DNA of 64,000 nt from Cribrihabitans marinus (GCF_900109035.1 NZ_FNYD01000011.1:62001-126000); one strand, 5' to 3'. Positions 7,380 through 19,324 are shown, counted from the stretch's first letter. Notes: generated by a model not told the origin, from the letters alone. A program made the numbers and translations.

Positions 7380-8909
7380 TCAGCCGAGGGTCTGGACGGC
7401 CAGCACCAGCGCCCCGCCCAGGGCCGCGCCGGCCAGGCCGGGCCAGACCCAGGACCGCCAGCCGGGGCGTTCCGGCTCGGGATCGGCGGCCTGGGCAATG
7501 AGCGCGCGTTCGACCAGGCCCGGCAGGCGGGGGCCGAACCGCGCCAGCACCCGCGCCGTCTTGCCCAGATCCGAGGCCAGGGCGCGCGGGCCGATGGATT
7601 TCTTGATGTAATCCTCGACCACCGGCCGCGCGACCTGCCAGATGTTCATATGCGGGTTGAGCGACCGGGCCACGCCCTCGACCACGACCATCGTGCGTTG
7701 CAGCAGGATCAACTCGGTCCGGGTCTCCATGCCGAAACGCTCGGTCACCTCGAACAGGTAGCTGAGCAGCCGGCCCATCGAGATGTGGCTGGCATCCATG
7801 CCGAAGATCGGCTCGCCCACCGCGCGCAGGGCGCGGGCGAATTCGTCGACATCCTGGGTGGCAGGCACGTAGCCGGCCTCGAAATGCACCTCGGCCACGC
7901 GCTGATAGTCGCGGCGGATGAAGCCGAACAGGATCTCGGCATAGACCCGGCGGGTGTATTCGTCGATATGGCCCATGATGCCGAAATCATAGGCGATGAT
8001 ATCGCCGTTCGGCGCGACCTTGAGGTTGCCCTGGTGCATGTCGGCGTGGAAATACCCGTCGCGCAGAGCGTGCAGCAGGAACAGGCGCAGCACACGCTCG
8101 CTCAGGTCCACGCGGTCATGGCCGGCCAGGTCGAGGGCGGTGTTGTCGCCCAGCGGCACGCCATCGGCCCAGCCAAGCGTCATCACCCGCCGGGCGGAGT
8201 AGTTCCACAGGATCGGCGGCAGGGCGAATCCGGCGTCATTGCCGGTATTGGCGGCGAATTCCGAGGCCGCCGAGCTTTCCAGCCGCAGATCCAGCTCGCC
8301 GCGCACGACACCGTGGAAATGCTCGATCACCTCCATCGGACGCAGCCGCCGGGCGCCCGGAGCGAACAGGTCGACGATGCGGGCCGCGAGGTAGAAGGCG
8401 TCGATGTCCTTCTGAAAGGCACGCTCGATGCGCGGCCGCAGAACCTTGACGGCCACTGCCTGGCCGTCGCTGACCAGCCGCGCCTTGTGCACCTGGGCGA
8501 TCGAGGCCGCGGCGATCGGTTCGCTGAAGGAATCGAACATATTGGAGACCGGCTGGCCCAGCGCGCGCTCGACCTCGGCCATCGCCTCGTCCCGCGGAAA
8601 CGGCGGCAGCTTGTCCTGCAGCACCCGCAGCTGCGCCGCCAGTTCGTCGCCGACCACATCGGGCCGCGTCGAGAGCACCTGGCCGAACTTGATATAGGCC
8701 GGGCCGAGCGCGGTCAGCGCGCGGGTGGCCGGCGGCATGGCGGGGTCACCCTTGTAGCCCAGCCACTGGAACGGCCAGCCCAGCGCGCGGGCGACGAAGC
8801 GCAGCGCCGGCGGCGCCTCGAAGGCGTCCAGCACCACGTTCATCGCCCCGGTGCGCTCCAGCGTCGCGCCTGTGCGGATCAGGCGGATGATGTTGTGGGG
8901 TCCGCGCAT
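7380..8909 (-). CDS. ubiB: Ubiquinone biosynthesis protein UbiB (ABC1/ADCK-type atypical kinase)
   Basis: 509 aa. The signature ALGPAYIKFGQVLSTRPD (KxGQ motif), the AVKVLRP lysine strand, HADMHQGNL and the metal motif AYDFGIMG mark the ABC1 kinase/ATPase fold. A hydrophobic segment at the C-terminal end (WPGLAGAALGGALVLAVQTL) anchors it to the membrane. It is needed for aerobic ubiquinone synthesis, probably by extracting lipid intermediates from the membrane. Only one base separates it from ubiE upstream, so the two form an operon. Confidence 0.93.
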   Translation of the reverse strand: MRGPHNIIRLIRTGATLERTGAMNVVLDAFEAPPALRFVARALGWPFQWLGYKGDPAMPPATRALTALGPAYIKFGQVLSTRPDVVGDELAAQLRVLQDKLPPFPRDEAMAEVERALGQPVSNMFDSFSEPIAAASIAQVHKARLVSDGQAVAVKVLRPRIERAFQKDIDAFYLAARIVDLFAPGARRLRPMEVIEHFHGVVRGELDLRLESSAASEFAANTGNDAGFALPPILWNYSARRVMTLGWADGVPLGDNTALDLAGHDRVDLSERVLRLFLLHALRDGYFHADMHQGNLKVAPNGDIIAYDFGIMGHIDEYTRRVYAEILFGFIRRDYQRVAEVHFEAGYVPATQDVDEFARALRAVGEPIFGMDASHISMGRLLSYLFEVTERFGMETRTELILLQRTMVVVEGVARSLNPHMNIWQVARPVVEDYIKKSIGPRALASDLGKTARVLARFGPRLPGLVERALIAQAADPEPERPGWRSWVWPGLAGAALGGALVLAVQTLG

Positions 8910-8910
8910 C

Positions 8911-9663
8911 CTAGAGCTTCCAGCCCGAGTGCAGCGCGGCGATGCCCATGCTGAGGTTGCGGTACTTGGCGTTTCCGAACCCCGCGGCGCGGATCATCGA
9001 CAGGAACGCCTCCTGGTCGGGGAAGTTGCGGATCGATTCCACCAGGTATTGATAGCTGTCGCGGTCGCCCGCGATCAGCTGGCCCATGCGGGGAATCACG
9101 TTGAAACTGTAGAGGTCGTATAGCTTCTGCAGCCCGTCATTCGGCAGCTGGCTGAATTCCAGCACCATCAGCCGCCCGCCGGGTTTCAGCACGCGGAAGG
9201 CCTCGGCCAGCGCGTCGGCGGGGCGGGTGACGTTCCGGATACCAAAGGAGATGGTGTAGACGTCAAAGCTGTTGGCCTCGAAGGGCAGCGCCATCGCGTC
9301 GCCCACGACCCAGTCCAGGCTGTCGGCCAGGCGCTCGGCCTCGGCGCGCTTGCGGCCCGCCTCCAGCATCGGGGCGGTCAGGTCCAGCACCGTGGCGTGG
9401 CCGTGACCGGCGCGGCGCAGGAAGCGGAACGCGATGTCGCCGGTGCCGCCGGCCACGTCCAGAAGGCGCTGGCCGGGCCGGGGCGCCAGCCAGTCCATCA
9501 TCGCGTCCTTCCAGACGCGGTGGATGCCCGCGCTCATCACGTCGTTCATGATGTCGTATTTCGACGCCACCGAGTTGAACACGCCCTGAACCCGGCCGGC
9601 CTTGTCGGATTCCGGGACCGTTTCGAACCCGAAATGTGTGGTCTTGTCTTTCTGGTCGGACAT
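8911..9663 (-). CDS. ubiE: Demethylmenaquinone/2-polyprenyl-6-methoxybenzoquinol C-methyltransferase
   Basis: 250 aa class I SAM methyltransferase that makes the C-methylation step of ubiquinone synthesis. SAM motif I is [16 protein letters not shown]; the family motif [18 protein letters not shown] lies near residues 35-52 and [15 protein letters not shown] near 155-170. The gene pairs with ubiB in one transcript and is divergent from mutM with 85 bp between the starts. The order mutM<->ubiE-ubiB is common near dnaA in this family. Confidence 0.95.
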   Translation of the reverse strand: MSDQKDKTTHFGFETVPESDKAGRVQGVFNSVASKYDIMNDVMSAGIHRVWKDAMMDWLAPRPGQRLLDVAGGTGDIAFRFLRRAGHGHATVLDLTAPMLEAGRKRAEAERLADSLDWVVGDAMALPFEANSFDVYTISFGIRNVTRPADALAEAFRVLKPGGRLMVLEFSQLPNDGLQKLYDLYSFNVIPRMGQLIAGDRDSYQYLVESIRNFPDQEAFLSMIRAAGFGNAKYRNLSMGIAALHSGWKL

Positions 9664-9748
9664 ACGCCTTGCCGTTCTGGAATTTCGCCCTTGTTATAGG
9701 CCGCCACGGGCCGGACACAATGCGGCCCTGCGAATCTGGGAGAGCAAA

Positions 9749-10600
9749 ATGCCGGAATTGCCCGAGGTCGAGACAGTCCGTCGCGGATTGGCCCCGGTCA
9801 TGGAAGGTGTCGAGATCGCCCGCGCCGAGGTGAACCGCCCGGATCTGCGCTGGCCCTTCCCCGAGCGGATGGCCCGGCGGCTGACCGGCCAGCGGATCGT
9901 GCAACTGCGCCGGCGGTCGAAATACATCCTGGCGGATCTGGACGGGGGCGAGACGCTGCTCATCCACCTGGGCATGTCCGGGCGGATGACGGTGTCGGGC
10001 GACCCGCTGGGCCGGTTCGTCCATGACCACCCGCCGAAGGCGCGGCACGATCATGTCGTGCTCCACATGGCCAACGGGGCCCGCGTGACCTTCAACGATG
10101 CGCGACGGTTCGGGGTGATGGACCTGATGTCGACCGAACACGCCGCCGATCACCGGCTGCTGCGCGCGCTGGGCCCCGAACCGCTGGGCAACGATTTCCA
10201 CGAGGCGCATCTGGTCGCCGCCTTCCAGGGCCGGAACACGCCGGCCAAGGCGGCGCTGCTGGATCAGGGAATCGTCGCAGGGCTAGGCAATATCTATGTC
10301 TGCGAGGCGCTCTATCGCGGGAGGGTGTCGCCACGTCGCAAGGCCGGCCGGATCGCACCGGCGCGGGTCGCGGCGCTGGTGCCGATCATCCGGCAGGTGC
10401 TGGCCGATGCGATCGCGGCGGGCGGATCGAGCCTGCGGGATTTTCGCCAAGCCGATGGCGAGCTTGGATATTTCCAGCACCGCTTCGACGTCTACGGCCG
10501 CGAGGGCGCCCCGTGTCGGACCCCCGGATGCGGCGCGATCGTCAGGCGGATCGTGCAGTCCGGGCGCTCCTCCTTCTACTGCGCGCAATGCCAAAGATAG
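9749..10600 (+). CDS. mutM: Formamidopyrimidine-DNA glycosylase
   Basis: 283 aa from ATG 9749. It removes 8-oxoguanine and ring-opened purines. The mature N terminus [13 protein letters not shown] supplies the catalytic proline P2 and E3; K58 in [10 protein letters not shown] is the conserved lysine. A C-terminal zinc finger uses C256, C261, C278 and C281; the first pair is C-x4-C rather than the C-x2-C of E. coli. GGGAGAG lies just upstream as ribosome site. The enoyl-CoA hydratase gene follows with its own probable promoter. Confidence 0.95.
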   Translation: MPELPEVETVRRGLAPVMEGVEIARAEVNRPDLRWPFPERMARRLTGQRIVQLRRRSKYILADLDGGETLLIHLGMSGRMTVSGDPLGRFVHDHPPKARHDHVVLHMANGARVTFNDARRFGVMDLMSTEHAADHRLLRALGPEPLGNDFHEAHLVAAFQGRNTPAKAALLDQGIVAGLGNIYVCEALYRGRVSPRRKAGRIAPARVAALVPIIRQVLADAIAAGGSSLRDFRQADGELGYFQHRFDVYGREGAPCRTPGCGAIVRRIVQSGRSSFYCAQCQR

Positions 10601-10601
10601 C

Positions 10602-10629
10602 TTGAACCGCGCGGCTTGCGTGGTAAGGA
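10602..10629 (+). promoter_or_regulatory. Possible sigma-70 promoter of the enoyl-CoA hydratase gene
   Basis: TTGAAC (10602-10607), 16-bp spacer, TAAGGA (10624-10629). It begins one base after the mutM stop codon. A transcript would start near 10636, about 30 nt before the start codon. Confidence 0.3.
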
Positions 10630-10666
10630 CTCGGGACTGAACGGAACAACCGAAAGCACCTCGCTC

Positions 10667-11443
10667 ATGGCTTTTGAGACGATCATCGTCGAAATCGAAG
10701 ACCACGTCGCCGTCATCAAGCTGAACCGGCCCGATGCCCTGAACGCCCTGAACACCCAGCTGCTGGGCGAGTTGTGCTCGGCGCTGGAGGACGCGGATGG
10801 CAATGACAAGGTCCGCTGCATCGTCGTCACCGGGTCCGACAAGGCCTTTGCCGCCGGCGCCGACATCAAGGAGATGTCGGAAAAGGGCTTTGTCGGGGTC
10901 TTTTTCGAGAACCTCTTTGCGCGGACCAATGACCGGATCTCGGCGATCCGCAAGCCGATCATCGCCGCGGTCGGTGGCTATGCGCTGGGCGGCGGGTGCG
11001 AGCTTGCGATGATGTGCGATTTCATCATCGCCGCCGACAGCGCCAAGTTCGGGCAGCCGGAGATCAACCTCGGCGTGATCGCGGGCATGGGCGGCACCCA
11101 ACGGTTGACGCGCTATGTGGGCAAGTCCAAGTCGATGGACATGAACCTGACCGGCCGGTTCATGGATGCCGACGAGGCCGAGCGCGCCGGGCTGGTCAGC
11201 CGCGTGGTGCCCGCCAAGAAGCTGATGGACGAGGCGCTGGGCGCGGCCCAGAAGATCGCCGAGAAATCACTGCTGACCACGATGGCGGCCAAGGAGGCGG
11301 TCGACCGCTCTTTCGAGACGACGCTGAGCGAGGGCATCCTGTTCGAGCGGCGCGTGTTCCATTCGATGTTCGCCACCGAGGATCAGAAGGAGGGCATGGC
11401 GGCCTTCCTGGAGAAGCGTCAGGCGCAGTTCCGCGACAAGTGA
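10667..11443 (+). CDS. Enoyl-CoA hydratase (crotonase), fatty-acid beta-oxidation type
   Basis: 258 aa, the exact usual length of bacterial short-chain enoyl-CoA hydratases. Oxyanion-hole segments are [12 protein letters not shown] and [16 protein letters not shown]; the two catalytic glutamates lie in the second segment region ([12 protein letters not shown] and [20 protein letters not shown]). It adds water to 2-enoyl-CoA. The first 17 codons of the longer open frame are ignored because the conserved protein begins MAFETIIVE. An intrinsic terminator follows the stop codon. It is unlinked to other beta-oxidation genes. Confidence 0.92.
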   Translation: MAFETIIVEIEDHVAVIKLNRPDALNALNTQLLGELCSALEDADGNDKVRCIVVTGSDKAFAAGADIKEMSEKGFVGVFFENLFARTNDRISAIRKPIIAAVGGYALGGGCELAMMCDFIIAADSAKFGQPEINLGVIAGMGGTQRLTRYVGKSKSMDMNLTGRFMDADEAERAGLVSRVVPAKKLMDEALGAAQKIAEKSLLTTMAAKEAVDRSFETTLSEGILFERRVFHSMFATEDQKEGMAAFLEKRQAQFRDK

Positions 11444-11468
11444 ACCGGTTTGCACCGGTGGTCTCGAA

Positions 11469-11493
11469 GGGTCGGTTTCAGCCGGCCCTTTTT
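11469..11493 (+). terminator. Intrinsic terminator after the enoyl-CoA hydratase gene
   Basis: Arms GGGTCGG (11469-11475) and CCGGCCC (11482-11488) with one G-U pair, followed by five T. Confidence 0.8.
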
Positions 11494-11510
11494 CTTTTCG
11501 AAGAATCGGC

Positions 11511-11539
11511 TTGGCAAAAGCCGCGAACTTGACTAAACG
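11511..11539 (+). promoter_or_regulatory. Possible promoter of rpsT
   Basis: TTGGCA (11511-11516), 17-bp spacer, TAAACG (11534-11539). This would leave a leader of about 115 nt before rpsT. Confidence 0.35.
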
Positions 11540-11661
11540 CGGCGCTCAGACATGCGCGTGCGGCCCGCTCTGGCCAGAGTCTCACCTGGGATCGTTCCGT
11601 CCGGACAGGGCCGCCGATTGCGCGACAACACTGAAGACCCGGACCCGAAAGGTAGACCAGC

Positions 11662-11925
11662 ATGGCAAATACGCCCCAGGCCAAGAAACGCGCCCGTCAG
11701 AACGAAAAGCGTTTCGCAATCAACAAGGCGCGCCGCTCGCGCATCCGCACCCACCTGCGCAAGGTCGAAGAGGCCATCGCCTCGGGTGACAAGGATGCCG
11801 CCACCGCAGCCCTGCGCGCCGCCCAGCCCGAACTGATGCGTGGCGTCACCAAAGGCGTCTTTCACAAGAACACGGCATCGCGGAAGATGTCGCGCCTGTC
11901 GGCCCGCGTCAAAGCGCTGGGCTGA
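11662..11925 (+). CDS. rpsT: 30S ribosomal protein S20
   Basis: 87 aa, highly basic, binds 16S rRNA in the small subunit. The start [17 protein letters not shown] and the segment [20 protein letters not shown] are typical. A GAAAGGTAGA ribosome site precedes it. It lies directly upstream of dnaA, a position often seen in alphaproteobacteria, but an intrinsic terminator and a 570-bp gap separate the two. Confidence 0.97.
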   Translation: MANTPQAKKRARQNEKRFAINKARRSRIRTHLRKVEEAIASGDKDAATAALRAAQPELMRGVTKGVFHKNTASRKMSRLSARVKALG

Positions 11926-11980
11926 GACCGGGCTGGGCGGCCCGAGTCGCCACCCCGGATCACGCAAATTCGAATTCGTC

Positions 11981-12009
11981 AAAGGCGCCGCGCAACGTGG
12001 CGCCTTTTT
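11981..12009 (+). terminator. Intrinsic terminator of rpsT
   Basis: Perfect 9-bp stem AAAGGCGCC (11981-11989) and GGCGCCTTT (11999-12007), 9-nt loop, T run to 12009. Confidence 0.9.
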
Positions 12010-12495
12010 GCGTGTGCTGTTGCACCGCTGCCGCGGCTTCTGCGGGGCCGGAGATTCTTTGCGCCGAAAGCCTGAGTCAATATCATAGTTTCGTTGCCGC
12101 TTTGCGACGGAAGTTGCTACCACCTATGCAGCGATTCACTCGCTTGGGGGGACAGGCTGTTTCCGGGGTATCCTGACGGGCATCGGGATTTCAAGGAAAC
12201 GAATGTCGGCACCCGGCTTCCGCCGGGACTGCTGGTCTGCTTTGGGTTCGGCGCAACCGGATTCTGGCCCTGTCTGTAGATGAAGCAACGGGTAGCGTGC
12301 TTTCGGCCCGTCCGCCGCAAGAGCGGATGTGTTGACGTGCATCGTGCCCGGACGCATCGGAACCGATCGTCCGCATCCGGGTTCACCGGTGTGGTGCCTC
12401 ATGGCCTATGCGCGTGAGTCCGGCCGGTCGAACCGGTCAGGATGGGCAATAAGAGCCGGTTTCAGGCTCACTATAAGGGACGCGTGAGGCGCTTG
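12010..12495 (+). other. Long non-coding leader region upstream of dnaA
   Basis: This 486-bp stretch holds no convincing gene. It contains a possible promoter at 12102-12130, a GC hairpin with a TTCC loop (arms 12212-12217 and 12222-12227), and close to dnaA a 5-bp inverted repeat (12453-12457/12465-12469) followed by a -10-like TATAAG at 12472. No TTATNCACA DnaA box was seen, so I do not call it the origin. It is probably the regulated leader of dnaA. Confidence 0.5.
12102..12130 (+). promoter_or_regulatory. Possible distal promoter of dnaA
   Basis: TTGCGA (12102-12107), 17-bp spacer, TATGCA (12125-12130). If used, the dnaA leader would be about 360 nt long and include the 12212-12227 hairpin. 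Confidence 0.3.
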
Positions 12496-13902
12496 ATGAC
12501 ACAAGAGAAATGGGGACTACTTCGCCGCAAACTGCTCAAGACGGTTGGCCAGAACAACTACAAGACCTGGATCGAACCGCTGGAGTTCGAGAACCTCGAG
12601 GACGGCGTGGCCGTGTTCTCGGTTCCAACGAATTTCATGGGCAACTATGTCAGCCGCAATTTCTCGGACCTCATCCTCTATGAGCTGAACAAGTCCGGCG
12701 AAGCCGTGCAGCGCCTGTCCTTCCGCGTCGCCGCCAACCTGCCAGAACGCCCCAGCAAGCCCACCGCTGCCAAAGCGCCCGTTTCCGCCGAGACACCGGC
12801 CGTCGCCGCCGATCCGGTCGCATCCGTCGACGCGGCCAAGTCGGGCGAGCCGTCGGACCTGTTCCAGACCGCGCCGCTGGACAAGCGTTTCACCTTTGAC
12901 AGCTTCGTGGTGGGCAAGCCGAACGAATTGGCCCACGCCGCCGCGCGCCGAGTGTCCGAGGGCGGGCCGGTCACCTTCAATCCGCTGGTCCTCTATGGCG
13001 GGGTCGGCCTGGGCAAGACCCACCTTATGCACGCCATCGCCTGGGAGCTGAAGACCCGGCAGCCCGAGCTGAACGTGCTCTACCTGTCGGCCGAACAGTT
13101 CATGTACCGTTTCGTGCAGGCGCTGCGCGAGCGTCGGATGATGGATTTCAAGCACCTGTTCCGCTCGGTCGATGTGCTGATGGTCGATGACGTGCAGTTC
13201 ATCGCCGGCAAGGACAGCACCCAGGAAGAGTTCTTTCACACCTTCAACGCGCTGGTGGACCAGAACAAGCAGATCATCATCTCGGCCGACCGCGCGCCGG
13301 GCGAGATCAAGGACCTGGAGGACCGGGTGAAATCCCGCCTGCAATGCGGGCTGGTCGTGGACTTGCACCCCACCGACTACGAGCTGCGGCTGGGCATCCT
13401 GCAGTCCAAGGTCCAGGCGCACCGGCAGACCTATCCCGATCTCCAGGTTGCCGACGGGGTCCTGGAATTCCTCGCCCACCGCATCTCGACCAATGTGCGG
13501 GTGCTGGAGGGCGCGCTGACCCGCCTTTTCGCCTTTGCCTCGCTGGTCGGGCGCGAGATCGACATGGGGCTGACCCAGGATTGCCTGGCCGACGTTCTGC
13601 GCGCCTCGGAACGCAAGATCACCGTCGAGGAGATCCAGCGCAAGGTCTCGGAATACTACAACATCCGGATGAGCGACATCATCGGGCCCAAGCGCCTGCG
13701 GGCCTTTGCGCGGCCGCGGCAGGTGGCGATGTATCTCTGCAAGCAGCTGACCAGCCGGTCACTGCCCGAGATCGGCCGCCGCTTCGGCGGGCGCGACCAC
13801 ACCACGGTCATGCACGGGGTGCGCCGCATCGAAGAGCTGAAATCGACCGACGGCCAGATCGCCGAGGATGTCGAGATGCTGCGCCGCGCGCTGGAAGCCT
13901 GA
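12496..13902 (+). CDS. dnaA: Chromosomal replication initiator protein DnaA
   Basis: 468 aa from ATG 12496, which has GAGG six bases upstream; the longer frame from 12442 adds non-conserved residues. Domain I (1-80, MTQEKWGLLRRKL...WIEPLEF) is for helicase loading, followed by a Pro/Ala-rich linker (82-125), then the AAA+ ATPase with Walker A GGVGLGKT (168-175) and Walker B LMVDD (228-232). Domain IV ends with the DNA-binding signature GGRDHTTVMHGVRRIEEL. It opens the replication origin. dnaN, recF and gyrB follow on the same strand. Confidence 0.98.
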   Translation: MTQEKWGLLRRKLLKTVGQNNYKTWIEPLEFENLEDGVAVFSVPTNFMGNYVSRNFSDLILYELNKSGEAVQRLSFRVAANLPERPSKPTAAKAPVSAETPAVAADPVASVDAAKSGEPSDLFQTAPLDKRFTFDSFVVGKPNELAHAAARRVSEGGPVTFNPLVLYGGVGLGKTHLMHAIAWELKTRQPELNVLYLSAEQFMYRFVQALRERRMMDFKHLFRSVDVLMVDDVQFIAGKDSTQEEFFHTFNALVDQNKQIIISADRAPGEIKDLEDRVKSRLQCGLVVDLHPTDYELRLGILQSKVQAHRQTYPDLQVADGVLEFLAHRISTNVRVLEGALTRLFAFASLVGREIDMGLTQDCLADVLRASERKITVEEIQRKVSEYYNIRMSDIIGPKRLRAFARPRQVAMYLCKQLTSRSLPEIGRRFGGRDHTTVMHGVRRIEELKSTDGQIAEDVEMLRRALEA

Positions 13903-14035
13903 CGGCAGGGCGCGGGCGCCGGTCCCGCGCCGCCGCCCCTGTGGGCCGTATTGCACGGTTGCCGATCAAGTTCGGAGCGTCGGGCCGCTGCCCCTTGACG
14001 CTTCTCCAATTCCAACCGACAAATTCCGAAAAACC

Positions 14036-14063
14036 TTGTGCCGCGGGTGTCAGGCGTTAATTT
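14036..14063 (+). promoter_or_regulatory. Possible promoter of dnaN
   Basis: TTGTGC (14036-14041), 16-bp spacer, TAATTT (14058-14063) in the 195-bp dnaA-dnaN gap. The leader would be about 28 nt. Confidence 0.35.
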
Positions 14064-14097
14064 GCCGGTCCCGGCCCATGTCAAAGGAAACGAGGGT

Positions 14098-15216
14098 ATG
14101 AAGATCAGCATCGAACGCGGCGCGCTGCTCAAGGCCGTGTCCCAGGCGCAGTCGGTCGTCGAACGACGCAACACGATCCCGATCCTGGCAAACGTGCTGA
14201 TCGAGGCCGAGGGCGACCAGGTCCAGTTCCGGGCCACCGATCTGGATATCGAGGTGCTCGACAAGGCCCCCGCCCAGGTCGAGCGCGCCGGATCGACCAC
14301 GGTGGCCGCCACCACGCTGCACGAGATCGTGCGCAAGCTGCCCGACGGGGCGCTGGTCACGCTCAATGCCGACAGCGCCGCGGGGCGCCTGACGGTCGAG
14401 GCGGGCCGGTCGAACTTCTCGCTGGCGACCCTGCCGAAAGAGGATTTTCCGGTGATGGCCTCGTCGGAATACGAGACCAATTTCACCGCCAACGCCGCCG
14501 TTCTGCGCCGGCTGTTCGACAAGTCGAAATTCGCCATCTCGACCGAAGAGACGCGCTATTACCTCAACGGCGTCTACATGCATGTGGCCGATGGCGAGAA
14601 CGGCAAGGCGCTGCGCTGCGTGGCGACCGACGGGCACCGGCTGGCGCGGATCGACGCCGAGCTGCCCGAGGGCGCAGCCGACATGGCCGGGGTGATCGTG
14701 CCGCGCAAGACCGTGGGCGAGCTGCGCAAGCTGCTGGATGACGACGAAATGGACATCGCCGTCTCGGTCAGCGAGACCAAGGTGCGGTTTGCGACACCCG
14801 ACATCACGCTGACATCCAAGGTGATCGATGGCACCTTCCCGGACTACACCCGTGTTATCCCGCAGGCCAACACCCGCCGGATGGAAGTCGATGCCTCGGA
14901 ATTCGCCCATGCGGTCGACCGGGTCGCCACCGTCTCGTCGGAACGGTCGCGGGCGGTCAAGCTGCAGCTGGAAGAGGACCGGCTGATCCTGTCGGTCAAC
15001 GCGCCCGACAGCGGCGCGGCCGAGGAAGAACTGGCCGTGGCCTATGGCGACGAGCGGCTGGAGATCGGGTTCAACGCCAAGTACCTGCTGGAGATCGCCA
15101 GCCAGGTGGACCGCGAGAACGCGGTCTTCCTGTTCAACTCGTCGGGCGACCCGACGCTGATGCGGGAAGGCAACGACCAGAGCGCCGTCTATGTCGTGAT
15201 GCCGATGCGCGTATGA
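14098..15216 (+). CDS. dnaN: DNA polymerase III beta subunit (sliding clamp)
   Basis: 372 aa. It forms the dimeric ring that tethers DNA polymerase III to DNA. Three clamp domains are present; the start MKISIERGALLKAVSQAQSV and the C-terminal VYVVMPMRV are family hallmarks. ATG 14098 is preceded by AAGGAAACGAGG. The upstream in-frame start at 14038 adds unconserved residues. A perfect 7-bp hairpin lies immediately after the stop codon, then a repeat element and recF. Confidence 0.98.
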   Translation: MKISIERGALLKAVSQAQSVVERRNTIPILANVLIEAEGDQVQFRATDLDIEVLDKAPAQVERAGSTTVAATTLHEIVRKLPDGALVTLNADSAAGRLTVEAGRSNFSLATLPKEDFPVMASSEYETNFTANAAVLRRLFDKSKFAISTEETRYYLNGVYMHVADGENGKALRCVATDGHRLARIDAELPEGAADMAGVIVPRKTVGELRKLLDDDEMDIAVSVSETKVRFATPDITLTSKVIDGTFPDYTRVIPQANTRRMEVDASEFAHAVDRVATVSSERSRAVKLQLEEDRLILSVNAPDSGAAEEELAVAYGDERLEIGFNAKYLLEIASQVDRENAVFLFNSSGDPTLMREGNDQSAVYVVMPMRV

Positions 15217-15217
15217 T

Positions 15218-15235
15218 ATCGCGCTGCCGCGCGAT
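15218..15235 (+). other. Hairpin after dnaN
   Basis: Perfect 7-bp inverted repeat (15218-15224 and 15229-15235) with a TGCC loop, 1 bp after the dnaN stop and with no T run. It may limit read-through into recF or protect the dnaN 3' end. Confidence 0.5.
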
Positions 15236-15276
15236 GCCTCCGGCGGGAGTACTTCGGGAACGATGAAGGGAGGGGT
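15236..15276 (+). repeat. Intergenic repeat copy 2, feeding the recF ribosome site
   Basis: GCCTCCGGCGGGAGTACTTC then GATGAAGGGAGGGG. The purine-rich end forms the ribosome binding site of recF two bases before its ATG. Confidence 0.6.
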
Positions 15277-15277
15277 C

Positions 15278-16378
15278 ATGGCACTGGCCCTGACCGAGTT
15301 GACCGTATCGCATTTCCGCTCGCACAGGCTGGCCCGTCTGTCGCTGGATGGCCAACCGGTGGCGATCCACGGCCCCAATGGCGCGGGCAAGACCAACATC
15401 CTGGAAGCGGTGTCGCTGTTCTCGCCGGGCCGCGGTCTGCGGCGGGCCGGCGCGGCCGAGATGGCGCGACGGCCCGAGGGGCTGGGCTGGAAGCTGTCAG
15501 GCGTGCTGGCCGCGGAGGAGCGGCGGCACGAGATCGAGATCTGGTCCGAGGGCGGCGGTGCACGGCAGGTGCGCATTGACGGGAAATCGGCCAGCCAACT
15601 GGCGCTGGGCAGCTTGGCGCGGGTGGTCTGGCTGATCCCGTCCATGGACCGGTTGTGGATCGAGGGGGCCGAAGGGCGGCGGCGCTTCCTCGACCGTATC
15701 GCTCTGAGCTTCGACCCTGACCACGCCGAGATGTCGCTGACCTATGAGAAATCCATGCGCGAGCGCAACCGGCTTCTGAAGGAGCAGATCCGCGACGATC
15801 ACTGGTATGGCGCGTTGGAGGCGCGGATGGCCGAGACCGGCGCGCGCATCCATCACGGGCGGCTTGCGGCGCTGGAGCTGATCCGCGCGGCGCAGGAGGC
15901 CGCCGAGACCGCCTTTCCGGCGGCGGACCTGGAGTTGCAGCAGGGTGACGGCGACATGCCGGACAACGCGGCGGACCTGCGCGCGGCCCTGGCAGATGGC
16001 CGGACCCGCGACATGGCGGCCGGGCGGACGCTGGTCGGGCCGCACCGCACCGACCTCTTCGCGGTCTATGCCGCCAAGGGCGTGCCGGCGCGGGACTGCT
16101 CCACCGGCGAGCAGAAGGCCCTGCTGATCTCGCTCATCCTGGCCAATGCACGGGCCCTGGCGGCCCGCGTCGGCGCGCCGCCCATCGTCCTGCTGGACGA
16201 GGTTGCCGCGCACCTGGATGCCGGCCGGCGCGCGGCGCTATTCGACGAGATCTGCGCCTTGGGCGCCCAGGCCTGGATGACCGGCACCGGACCCGAGCTG
16301 TTCGACGGCCTGGACGGCCGGGCGCAGATGTTCGCGGTGGACGAGCGCGACGGCCTGTCCTCGGTACTTCCGGCCTGA
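15278..16378 (+). CDS. recF: DNA replication and repair protein RecF
   Basis: 366 aa SMC-like ATPase that loads RecA at gaps. Walker A is GPNGAGKT at residues 32-39, after the typical LTVSHFRSHRLARL start; the C-terminal half carries GEQKALLISLILANA and the Walker B strand PIVLLDEVAAHLD. The start at 15278 is chosen over 15263 because the AAGGGAGGGG tract lies between them. It shares the dnaN-gyrB strand and follows dnaN with a 61-bp gap that holds a repeat element. Confidence 0.96.
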   Translation: MALALTELTVSHFRSHRLARLSLDGQPVAIHGPNGAGKTNILEAVSLFSPGRGLRRAGAAEMARRPEGLGWKLSGVLAAEERRHEIEIWSEGGGARQVRIDGKSASQLALGSLARVVWLIPSMDRLWIEGAEGRRRFLDRIALSFDPDHAEMSLTYEKSMRERNRLLKEQIRDDHWYGALEARMAETGARIHHGRLAALELIRAAQEAAETAFPAADLELQQGDGDMPDNAADLRAALADGRTRDMAAGRTLVGPHRTDLFAVYAAKGVPARDCSTGEQKALLISLILANARALAARVGAPPIVLLDEVAAHLDAGRRAALFDEICALGAQAWMTGTGPELFDGLDGRAQMFAVDERDGLSSVLPA

Positions 16379-18928
<2,550 letters not shown>

Positions 18929-18950
18929 CGGCGGCATCCGAACCGGTATC

Positions 18951-18971
18951 GCGGGCCTGTAACGGGCCCGC
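18951..18971 (+). terminator. Hairpin after gyrB, possible terminator
   Basis: GCGGGCC (18951-18957) and GGCCCGC (18965-18971) form a perfect 7-bp stem with a 7-nt loop. No T run follows, so termination may be Rho-assisted. Confidence 0.45.
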
Positions 18972-19031
18972 ATCGTCCAAGACCGACCCACGCCCGGTTG
19001 GCCGCCGTGGTTTTCCGGGAAGGAGAGAAAG

Positions 19032-19107
19032 TGGTGAGCCGTGCAGGATTCGAACCTGCGACCCACTGATTAAAAGTCAGTTGCTCTACCAACTGAGCTA
19101 ACGGCCC
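19032..19107 (-). tRNA. tRNA-Lys (anticodon TTT)
   Basis: Complete 76-nt cloverleaf on the minus strand, including an encoded 3' CCA (19034-19032). The acceptor stem starts GGGCCGT and closes ACGGCTC; the D arm is GCTCAGTTGGTAGAGC; the anticodon loop is CTTTTAA with anticodon TTT; the T arm has GGTTCGAATCC. It sits antiparallel between gyrB and dapF. It decodes AAA and AAG. Confidence 0.98.
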
Positions 19108-19289
19108 ACTCTCTGTTCGGACTGCCGAACCTGCGCGATGTCTAGGCCACTTTCAACCACCGGTTCAAGGGCAAAACAACCGCTGTCCGGCCCCCGGTTC
19201 AGATCGTCCCGGGGCCCCGATAGGCGGCCTAATTATGGGCAGGTCGCAAGTGGGTCAACCCCTTTTTTCCTCCAATTCGCGGGCCCGTC

Positions 19290-19318
19290 TGGATAAACCG
19301 CTGCGCCGGCGTTATATG
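19290..19318 (+). promoter_or_regulatory. Possible promoter giving a leaderless dapF transcript
   Basis: TGGATA (19290-19295), 17-bp spacer, TATATG (19313-19318). The expected start falls at or next to the dapF ATG (19325), and no Shine-Dalgarno sequence precedes that ATG. Both hexamers are weak matches (4/6). Confidence 0.25.
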
Positions 19319-19324
19319 CCCGGC

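Noticed and set aside
12094-12279. A 61-residue open frame in the dnaA leader
   Set aside because: No ribosome site, Cys/Gly-rich unlikely sequence, and it lies over a promoter candidate and hairpin.
19032-19107. tRNA-Lys as a possible attachment site for an integrated element
   Set aside because: No integrase, no partial tRNA duplicate and only core genes on both sides.
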